From the NCBI GenBank assembly GCA_004151065.3, contig NWUY0303950174.1:1-30349 (forward strand): a DNA stretch of 30,349 nt. The letters are read 5' to 3'. Shown here in pieces: positions 8,733-17,480 of the stretch. The notes under the pieces are model-generated. The model was not told where the DNA came from. It searched no databases and was given only the letters and a program-made list of their open reading frames with translations. The translations under genes and the position numbers were made by a program. Position 1 is the first letter of the stretch, and each line of letters begins with the position of its first letter. The DNA is from Larix sibirica. Its lineage: Eukaryota; Streptophyta; Pinopsida; Pinales; Pinaceae.

Positions 8733-8880
8733 AAAACCTGGGCTTGGCAACACCCCCAAAAAAGATGATACTTTCCCCTTACCTGGTGCTTCAGGGTCTT
8801 TCCTCAATCTAAAACCTGGGCTTGGCAGGTTTAAGGTAAAGTAGTATAACTAGAGGTGCTATCGTGGTGCTTCAGGGTCT
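8733..8880 (+). repeat. Imperfect ~80-bp duplication downstream of dpo
   Basis: Two word pairs recur with nearly the same offset: AAAACCTGGGCTTGGCA at 8733-8749 and 8811-8827 (offset 78), and GGTGCTTCAGGGTCT at 8785-8799 and 8866-8880 (offset 81). The sequence between them has diverged. The simplest reading is a tandem duplication of about 80 bp beginning two bases after the dpo stop codon, followed by small indels. Confidence 0.8.
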
Positions 8881-8984
8881 GTAGGGGTCGTAGAATTGGG
8901 ATTCAGAAAATAGTAGGAAGGTCCCAGATTAGTTTGGTGGCTGGCATGAGCCCTAGAACCTTTCCCTGGCTTAGCTATAGGCTT

Positions 8985-9030
8985 ACAGCAAGTTCCAGTA
9001 CAGTTACTGTAGGCAGGAAGCAAGTCACAA
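8985..9030 (+). repeat. GAAGCAAGT repeat family, cluster 4 (right of the plasmid segment)
   Basis: GAAGCAAGT lies at 9017-9025 within GGCAGGAAGCAAGTCACA, preceded by GCAAGTTCCAGTACAGTTAC. The same words make up clusters 1 to 3 on the left of the plasmid segment, and the orientation is the same. Confidence 0.75.
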
Positions 9031-9176
9031 ACAGTTAATTATAAAGTCCCCTATGTTCCGCATGGTAGCAAGTTTCAGTAACAGTGCAACACTTTTCTAC
9101 CCTCCTTAACCAATCCAATCTCAAGTACCCTCCCCTCTGGGGAGTACAGCCAGTACCCTCTCAATCCTCACTTGTT

Positions 9177-9314
9177 TACCCTCCTTATTAAGTACCCACT
9201 AGTATACCCTCCTTATTAAGTACCCTCCCTATATGAAAGAATCCACACTAACCCCATCCTCACTATCCAATCCAATCCTCCCTATATGAAAGAATCCACA
9301 CTAACCCCATCCTC
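9177..9314 (+). repeat. Nested direct repeats, 21 bp and 38 bp
   Basis: TACCCTCCTTATTAAGTACCC is present at 9177-9197 and 9205-9225. A 38-bp unit beginning CCTCCCTATATGAAAGAATC is present at 9224-9261 and again at 9277-9314, 53 bp downstream. Both pairs are identical over the stated lengths. Confidence 0.9.
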
Positions 9315-9668
9315 TAGCTTTTTACTCTTTTTCAAACTCTTTAACAGTCTTCATTTCTGGATCGATAGAAATGCCTGTTGATCGATTGAATGAAGGGAAA
9401 ATCCATCTGTACCTCCAAAGCACCCCCTTTCTGTCCTCCCGAAATCAAATAAAGAGGTGACACGCACAGTGAATCCACGTATCTGAACCTGTTTCTATAG
9501 CTGAGCAAAGAAAATAATCCTTAACCGAAGGGGAGAGCTTAATAAGCTCAAGAAAAGAGATATTGGCGCGTGTCATTGCCAAATCTTTATATTTACTTAG
9601 ACCTTAAAAGGAGGACGAGGGACCATCTTAACATAAGTTGGAGAAATATTCTGACGCGTTAGGATAAC

Positions 9669-10460
9669 TTATTGCGTATCAATAATTTTTTCTGGTTTCT
9701 CATTTGAATCAGTATTAGTCTTAACAGTTCCTTCTTCTCCCTCATTAACTCTAATGCGAGCTTTAGCTTGATTCCGAGTACCAACATTAACATCCTCAGG
9801 ACCAATGACATCTACCAAACCTATTATTTGAGCGTGAGATTTTTCGACAGGATTAGGCCCTGGATTAGAGTTAGTCAATCTTGGATCCTATTGCTTCTTC
9901 TCATTACCATCTTTAGGTGAATCATCTTTGTTTCTTATGATTGGTAAAAAAAGGCTTCTTATACATGTCCAACTTACAATTATCTGGGTATATTGGTTGC
10001 TTTTAAACCATCATCTTGTTGTTGCTTCTTCCTACTCAGAAAATAAGTCCATGTCTTACAACTTTACTCAGAAAATAAGTCCATGTCTTACAACTTTGAA
10101 GTACATGTGCCCTCTTATCAAATGCAATGGGCACCAAACATCATTGTTGTTACACTTGGTAACCCTGTCTTCCAACTCAAAATTATTACTAGGAACCCAA
10201 CTAGGAGGATTATAAGGATCATACGCTTGATCAGTAACGTAAGGTTGCAAGGTCCTCAAACACATCAAGCGTGCTTCATTAACCTTAGGGGGAGGTATCA
10301 CTTCACCTCGAAACTTTCTTCTTCTTTCATTCCGATTCTTGTTAGGAGATCGTTGCATAATCCTAACATGTGGTTGCTCAACCATATCCACTTTCGGAAG
10401 ATCATAAAGATTATAACCACGTTTCATTGGAAGGCTTAGGATTGGTCCTATTTGTATTGC
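9669..10460 (-). mobile_element. Gag-like fragment of an LTR retrotransposon, decayed
   Basis: The minus-strand frame ending at 10068 contains a basic region followed by WCPLHLIRGHMYFK. A Cys codon lies at 10090-10092 in a shifted frame. Together these would form a zinc knuckle of the CX2HX4HX4C type if a 2-base slip is allowed. Downstream, the frame at 9878-9669 reads EDVNVGTRNQAKARIR, which resembles the linker before the protease in plant Ty3/gypsy polyproteins. A 32-bp tandem duplication (10034-10097) lies just after the knuckle, and a stop separates the two parts. The upstream part of the open frame (10460-10859) has no recognisable content. Family assignment is inferred from motif style only, so confidence is moderate. 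Confidence 0.45.
10034..10097 (+). repeat. 32-bp perfect tandem duplication
   Basis: Two identical units, 10034-10065 and 10066-10097, begin ACTCAGAAAATAAGTCC. The unit length is not a multiple of three, so it shifts the minus-strand gag-like frame. Confidence 0.95.
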
Positions 10461-11162
10461 GAGGATTATTCGTATTCGCACTATTGCAAGTGAAATTACC
10501 GCAACATTGTGGGATTTAAGTTCACTGTCTTGACAAAGGGGTAGTGGATAAGCGGATAGTGCTGATGGAGAAACTGCTCTTGTTGGGTATGGAACAGCTC
10601 GTGCTGCTTGCTGTCTCTGCTTATGCTGCTGGTCTTGGACTTGTTCCTGCTCTTGGGTAAAGCACGCAATAGAAGCTAAGCGCGGCAAGAGCTGAAGTGC
10701 AGATACACCAGGACAAAAGTGTAACGCATATTTCAAGCGCGGAGATGGAAAGTGCACAATAGGCAAAGGAAAACAGCGTGTGAAATGTTGACTTCCTCTA
10801 GAGTGTAGTAGGAGCGTGACAAGAAAGCATACATGGTTAGTGCAACAACAAGCACGCATGACAGAGAGAACGGAAGCTTAAAGGTGTTTTTTCATTTTCC
10901 TGCGATCCATCACAGTTTGTTTTATTTTACGCATGGCGAGGTTACCCCTAAGACATCTATATCTTTCTATTCCACCACTACTTTAGCCCGTCAAGAAAAG
11001 TCATTTCGATATACGATTTGATCCGTACGGTTCCTATTTCATTTATTATTTCTGATCCGGAAATAACTTTATCATCCCCTCGGGCAGTTCTTGGATTTCC
11101 CCATGAATGGAAGAAGGGTGGTTACTCCCAATCTTAAACAAAAGGTGGGGTGCTTAATAATA

Positions 11163-11246
11163 AAATCCCAAAGGCGAGGAGCGGAGCCACAAATCCCAAA
11201 GGCGAGGAGCGGAGCCACAAATCCCAAAGGCGAGGAGCGGAGCCAG
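11163..11246 (+). repeat. 28-bp tandem repeat, three copies
   Basis: Units at 11163-11190, 11191-11218 and 11219-11246 begin AAATCCCAAAGGCGAGGAGC. They are identical except for the last base of the third copy. The flanks are unique sequence. Confidence 0.97.
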
Positions 11247-12531
11247 AAGAAGAAACTTACGTTATTTGGACCTACCTTCTCCTTAATATAATCCGCGGTA
11301 ATGGGGAATGCAATTGAAGTGCGTGAATGCAAGAATGCGGTCCAGGTAGTGTTAGCGTACCGGAGTAGAGTTTTGCCGGCTCAGCGAATGACTGATCACG
11401 AAGTTAGACCATGCACGGGCTCGCTCTGAAATGACTGGGTGGGCTGTCCATAGTGTTGCCAACTCAATGAATGAGATATACCGAAGTTCTACCGTCTGTG
11501 TAGCAATTGGGGTTATCCCAAACAAACCCACGAATATGAAGACTTTATGTTACACTCTAGTGGTGTAGATTAGAAACGTCTATAAACAAGTATTTACAAC
11601 CTACTCCACCTTGGTGCTTGGCTTGCTCTTAGTATCATCGACCTTCCTTACGAACAATCCTTCTGAGCTGGACCGAGCCGAACAACTTCAGGGGCTCCTA
11701 CCGGTCAATTTGTTCCGGGCACCTTCCTAATTTTACTTTCTTTAACTCCTTTCTGAATAGGTTAGGCAATCTTCCTTTATCTATAAACTACTTTAGCCTT
11801 TCCTGGATAGTCGTCCCATCGGCGGGGTGCCATCGTGAGGAATGGACCAAACAATCCATATTTTGCTCTGCTTACTTCCGAACGGAGGTGTAAAGGGTGG
11901 CACCGGGCGGGGGTGAAGGCGGATAGAGCTACTCTGCCCGCGGATCCTGCTGACGACGATGAAGCGAAGCCAAGGGAACACGGTTAGTGATCCATGTTCT
12001 GAACCAATCTTCGTTGGTTATTACCGAACAAGGCAGGGCAAGGCGTTCCTGCAACCACTAAATTTGTGAGCCGGGTGGGGTGTAGTTAAGCCTGTTTATT
12101 TCCTGTTAAGCCTGACCTATTGCCTGTTCCGGTAAGCTTCTAATTACTTTATTAATTGGTCTCGCCTGCTTGCGCATCCTATTTTACTATTATTTATTGT
12201 CAGGGCTGGCTGTTTTTTGGTAAGATCCAAAATCACTTCAATCTCTCTTGATTCAATGAACAATCTAGCCTCGCTTCCTAGTTGGGGCACCCCACGGCCT
12301 ACCTTCATGATCTGCTCACTTTTATGCTATCCTCATATTGAATCCCCATCCACGCATTCAGTTCCATCCGCATTCAGTCCGCTTTCCCCTTTACGTTCAT
12401 GCTGTTCTTTATGTTCACCCATTACTGCTTTCCCCATTCAGGCAGGCAGCCAGTCCGCCGTACTTAGAATTCTTGCACAAGCTATAGTAAATAAATAAGG
12501 TAAAGCCCGAGTCGGTCAAACTTCAGGCTAC

Positions 12532-12568
12532 GCTAACCCCCTGGCTTTTGGCTAGTGGGGGGGTTAGC
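12532..12568. repeat. Hairpin with perfect 10-bp stem
   Basis: GCTAACCCCC (12532-12541) pairs perfectly with GGGGGTTAGC (12559-12568) around a 17-base loop. Its strength suggests a transcript-end stem-loop or a short inverted repeat, but no gene lies directly upstream on either strand. Confidence 0.75.
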
Positions 12569-14164
12569 TCATCTTCGTTTCCTCTTATATGGGCTCATCA
12601 AAAGATACACCAGAAAATGGTACACAGTAAGGTATGGTCCAGTAAAATCCAGTATGGTACGGTCTTATCAGAGCAGGTACTTATTTACAAGAGTTAGCTA
12701 GTCAGCACGATCTGACCACATGTGGTTATAGAGGCATAAGAAAACAGTTCACAACACGGATGGAACACAGTTTTACTGCCTGGACTGGACTGACGAAATA
12801 TGATTGATACCCTGGATCGAACTTACAAAAAAAAAGCTACCTAGGGATACACATATTATGTACGTTGCACTATATTTGGGTTTTCTATTTGATCGATCAA
12901 TTCAGATTGATCACTCTGTATGTTTATATCTTGCTAAACAACTATTATGAACTTTATGGCAGGCTTGCGGGTCCTACCTGGACTGGATGAAATGACGAAG
13001 CGTTATATACGTTAATTAACAATTTGAGGATCATACGCAATGAGTGATATTCGGGGAGGGCTCAATAGAGAGAGCCTCTCTGGGAGGGCCATTCAGAGAA
13101 AGAAGAGGAAGGAATTCAATTTCATGCAAGCCGAACTTGACTCATTCACTTATATCTGGCAAGAGAGTCCCTCTGGGTCGTCTTTATGCAGGTTTATACC
13201 TCCTGCCTCAGTACATTGGTTGTTCGCTTTGTTCACATAGAGTGCTGTAGTAACTTACCCATTTAACTAATTCTGCACTACTAGAGAGAGAGATAAAAAG
13301 GTCTCTATCTTTAGTCCAATGCCTTAAGCTGCAGAATCCGTAGAGCAACACCAGGCAAGGGCTGGCAGAGATATAATCGAGCGCCTCTATCTCACAAAAT
13401 TCTCTATTCTAAGCCTTTTTATTAGTCTGATTTGTACTCAATTGGAAACACGGAGTTGCTTAGGAAAACTTAGGGACAACTCCAGTTCATTTTAAGGATT
13501 AAGTGAATGAGGCGTCATCTTGCCCGGCCTGTATCAATCCAAGTGCCTAACTGGAGGGAGTCGAGCATAGATTGCATAATAGAGCAGAGTGTTAAAGTGA
13601 GCCGTATAACTTGCAAGCATTAATTAATAGTGTCAGCATTCATGAATCCATCTCCCCATGTCCATTCTTTTGCCTTTCACCTTTTGCCTTCATCACCGGA
13701 TCAGCAGCCCCCCACCTTCAGCCTAACCAATGCCTTGAACCTTTCTTTATCCAGAAGCCGGAAGTAGAAGGCAGTCAAGGGTGAGATCGTGGGAACGGCC
13801 CTTTCACTAAGCCAGACTCAAGAGATAAATTGGAGGGGCTTGGGTGGGCACTCATTGCATTGGTATTTACTTTTTAAGCCTACTTACTGGATTACTGTTT
13901 AAACCCCCTTGTTATGCTGCCACCTGCCTTAGATGAAGGAATCACCTTATTAAATGCATTAAATCATCAAGTTGCCCACTTACAAATTCTAGTTAGGAAC
14001 CCCAGTGGAGCGCCCATAATTAACTGGAGAGGAAATTGAAATATATTATATAGACGTAATTACACTTAAAAAAAAAAAGACTTAATGAAATAATGACTCC
14101 TTTCCATCACTTTCAAATTTACCACCTGGGTTATCTCTTTATTGAAGAACCTCAATTCCAAATT

Positions 14165-14590
14165 CGAAGGGTCAGGGCCTTGTAAAATGGGTAAATTTGG
14201 TATTCAAAGGTGGCCTATGTTTGAAGGGCAAGACCTATCTAAGGCATTTAAAGAGCAGGAAAACTACTTCACTTAGACCTCAGAGTTGGACTAAGGCAAA
14301 AGGTGAAAGGTGTTCAAGGCTTCTTCTGTTGAAAGGCATCATCTGTTGGACTTGTTGGATCTGGCTTCCTTCCTTCTGTTGGACTTGGCAAAAGAAAGGG
14401 TTTTTGGCTCTCGCCTCTATAATAAGACTGACTCTGTTATATTTCCTCATCCAGCTCCCTCCAACTCCTTATCTATCAGTGGACTCAGGTATATTGACTA
14501 ATCAGGCTCCTCCTTCTGAGAAGACTCAAGCAAACCCTTTCAATCTCAGTAGTAGTAAAGCCCCATCCCCTAATAAGAAGCAACCCTAAA
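14165..14590 (+). mobile_element. Possible gag-like trace of a Ty3/gypsy element
   Basis: On the + strand, one frame reads RWPMFEGQDLSKAFKEQENY shortly after 14190, similar in style to the start of the plant gypsy gag domain (fragments like FPxFxGxDPxxWxxxxExYF). It soon meets stops, and the next part shifts frame into a Ser/Pro-rich stretch ending near 14589, which would fit a gag linker. No zinc knuckle is visible. This could be chance. Confidence 0.25.
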
Positions 14591-15099
14591 ATAGGAGTAA
14601 TTCTCTTCCTTGGCTGACCTCGGAAAAAGAGACAAAGTGTACACCGGTAAATACGAGTCATTCTCCTAAGGGCCTGGTCTCGGAACAATCAAAATTCTCT
14701 TGAGTGAGTGAGTTAGTGAGGAGGCTCCTTCTTAACTAGTAAGGTTAGGCACTTACTTTCCAAGAAGCAACGTCCACAAAGCTTAGAGAATTTCCCACTC
14801 TTAATAGGGCACGTGAACACAGTCTATCATCTCCCGATGCCCACTTTGGTTAGTAAATTTTCCACCTTCTAAGGGCCAGTTCAAACCTTTATATCTAATG
14901 GAGACGCCCTTGCCCTCCCTTGCCCTCCCTTTGGTCAAGCAAGCTTTTCCACTTCGCTTTCTAAAATTCCCACTTATTGTAAGGAAGGTCAGGGTCAGGA
15001 GACATTTACAAATAAAGATACAAAGCCAGTTTTTTACCTTGAACTATTTCTTGGAGATTGAACCAAGATGATGAACAACCATAACCCGTTCAAGATCCT
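14591..15099. other. Spacer next to the gypsy pol remnant
   Basis: No gene is seen. A short direct repeat TTGCCCTCCC occurs twice near 14909-14930. If the pol remnant kept an LTR, its minus-strand downstream LTR would be expected here; I could not recognise paired LTR ends. Confidence 0.45.
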
Positions 15100-17480
15100 T
15101 TAGCTGCAGTTCAATACCTGGGTTACCCCCCCATAGGAAGCAGTGGTATCCATTGCATCAAGTTCTTGCATGAGAGGGGGAAACCTCTGTTGAATTTGGT
15201 TCCTGGGGAGCCACCGACCTTGGTGAAGAAGCTGCCCAGCTTTGACGACCTGATAGAGTTGTATGTTTTGCTGGCGAGTTTCCTTCTGCCATGAATCCAT
15301 GATCCAATCAACTAGAGCTTGCTCAAGGCATTCAAGATTTAGTTCTGTAGGGGCCAAATGCTCATTTACCTCTCAGGTGTCCCATAGAGTGAGAAAAGAC
15401 GGTCAAAGAAGCTACACATCAAAGACTAGATGAAGGCAAAGGAATGGAGAAATAGTGAAAATGAAAAAGCATTCTCTCATCTACAGCCTTGGTAATGGTG
15501 TAAGGCCCATATCAAAGTGGGCGAAGAGCTTGCAAGGGGTGTCCCGCAAGATGCTCCTTATGTAAATGCAACCAGACTTTATCCCCCACCTGAAACTTGT
15601 GTGAAACACAATGTTGGTCATGTCACTGCTTGTAGTTGGCATTAGCTTTCTGCAAGATGATATGAACTTATTGGTCGGATGTGCTGAATCCGTTCAATAA
15701 ATTAGCCTTATCAGCCTCAGTTTGAGCATGTGGAGGTTCTTCCTATTTATATGCAATGGCTAGAGCTACGTCAAGTGGAACCCATGGCTGGAACCCCAGG
15801 CACACTTGGAAAGGGCTGTGGCTAGTAGAGCTATGAAGGGCTCGATTGTAGCTATGCTTAAGATAAGGAAGACTCTCATCCCACGTGCAGGGATGTTTGG
15901 AATTGTACATTCGTAGAATATGCAAGATCATCCTATTAACCATCTCTTTTTTTCCATCAGTTTGAGGGTGCAAGGTAGTTCATTTGGATAGTTTGTTGTC
16001 CATGAATGACCAAAGACTAGACCAGAATGTACTCAACAACTCGCTGTCACGATCATAAATAATGGTTTTTGGTAGCCCGAAGTGGAACTAAACACATCCA
16101 AAGAAGAGCTTAGCAGTGGCATTGGCTATGATACTCTTCTTGCAAGGTGTTATAATTTTCATCTTATAGAATTGATCAACGACTACGAAGACGCAGTCAT
16201 TTCCATGCTTGGTCGAAGGTAACCCTGACATGTAGATGGACTCGGCTTATCTGGAGTACGCAGAGGGGTGTACAATCCTTGTTTTTGGCTTGGGTTTTTT
16301 GCATTGCAATGGCGCATGATGTGTAGGATCAAATATACTTGCTGACGTCTTGTCGAAGTTTCTTCCAGTCAACAGAATTTTGTAGTACTGCTACTCTTTT
16401 GTCCACACCAAAATGTATTTCCACCCAATTGTAATGAGCTTCCTAAATAAGCTTTGCACGCTCGCTTGAAGGAAAGCAGAGATGGCCCAAATGGCATAAC
16501 AGTCCATCCTGGAGATGGAAGTCTACAACTTGTGTGCGTATACCTAGTGTTCAATAGGTGGTAGCGAAGTCTGGATCGCTATCATATAACTGGGACCATC
16601 TTGAGGTCTCATGCCCACAAGAGTTTTTAGCACTAGTGAGGACTGCGTCAACCGCATAGTCTGAAGCATTTGTATCAATTTAAAAGAGTGCTGATCAGGT
16701 AAGGTGAGTACAGGTGCCGAACATAACCGACCGGTGTTTCAAATCTTCGAACGCTAGTTGTTTTGCCTTGGCCCAAACAAATTCGGCCTTAGATCCACCC
16801 TTGGTCACTTGGCTAAGGAGCCCAGCAAGAGGACCCAATATGACTGCGATAGAAGTTTGCAGCCCAAGTTAAACTATAAACTTAGTCAAAGTTGTCGGGG
16901 TCGACATGTCGCGAATGACTTGGATCTTCGCTGAATCCACGTGCACACTATTATTATCCACGATGTACCCCAAGTATTGGACTCTTTTCTTTGCATGCCA
17001 AAGGAGTCTTTATCTAGATTGGCATATAACTTGTGCTTTCGCAGGGTAGGGTGCTGAGGACCCGTTGAATGTGCTATAGATGCTCTACCCAATTCTTGCT
17101 GAAGATGAGGATGTCGTCCAAATAGACAACCAAAAAAGAATTGGTGAATGTCCGCAAGATGTCATCCATCATCCTCATTAAAGTCGCTAGAGCGTTTGTA
17201 ACGCCAAAAGGCATGACCAACCACTTTCAAAGGCTTTCATGGGACTTGAAAGGCAGTCTTCCAAACATCAGTTTGTTCAATAGGTACTTTATGTTAACCA
17301 GACTTAATAGAAATTTTACTAAAGTATTTAGCTCCCTTGAGCCGGTAAAGAATATTATCTATCTATGGAATTGGATATTGGTTCTGAACTATGATTTTTT
17401 TAAGCTTTGTAACCAATACTGAGTCCCATGTACCATCTTTATTTTGAACAAGCACAATGGGTGTTGTAACTCCTTTTTAT
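15100..17480 (-). mobile_element. Ty3/gypsy retrotransposon pol remnant (RT, RNase H, integrase, chromodomain-like tail)
   Basis: Read on the minus strand, 17480 to about 16860 encodes reverse transcriptase: PIVLVQNKDGTW, then YPIP, KGAKYFSKISIKSG and VPIEQTDVWKTAF, the PFGVTNALATLMRMM region, and the catalytic YLDDIL (17113-17124). RNase H follows with DTNASDYAVDAVL near 16650-16690. Integrase follows with FVVVDQF (Asp about 16175), IIYDRDS (Asp about 16052) and HPQTDGKKEMVNRM (Glu about 15945), so the DDE triad survives. The integrase C-terminal domain reads KFQVGDKVWLHLHKEHLAGH (about 15590-15530). The tail at 15357-15100 (NIQLYQVVKAGQLLHQGRW) looks like a chromodomain, which would make this a chromovirus. 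Many stops and frameshifts make it inactive. It presumably came from nuclear DNA. Confidence 0.92.

Larger units (their letters stand above)
8881..9668. other. Non-coding spacer with pyrimidine-rich repeats
   Basis: No gene is supported. It contains one GAAGCAAGT copy and a run of CCCTCC-type repeats (about 9115-9314). A short + strand frame at 8856-9038 is not recognisable. Confidence 0.55.
10861..14164. other. Long non-coding spacer
   Basis: I recognise no gene. Short open stretches occur, including one on the + strand from about 10950 to 11145 reading IRTVPISFIISDPEITLS, which looks protein-like but which I cannot assign. The stretch 11340-12100 is moderately GC-rich and non-repetitive. 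A 93-codon frame at 12217-12498 (TTG start) and a 66-codon frame at 13040-13240 (ATG) have no recognisable content. Repeats and a hairpin within are listed separately. A poly-A run occurs near 14069-14080. Confidence 0.5.

Noticed and set aside
2481-9030. Terminal inverted repeats of the inserted plasmid
   Set aside because: The words shared between left and right flanks (GAAGCAAGT family) are in direct, not inverted, orientation; no inverted pair was seen.
10083-10439. 118-codon + strand open frame
   Set aside because: It is antisense to the gag-like fragment and includes the 32-bp duplication; the minus strand explains the region better.
11017-11040. CGTACGGTTC resembling the 3' half of a group II intron domain V
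   Set aside because: The required GAGCC... half with a GAAA-type loop is absent just upstream, so domain V cannot fold.
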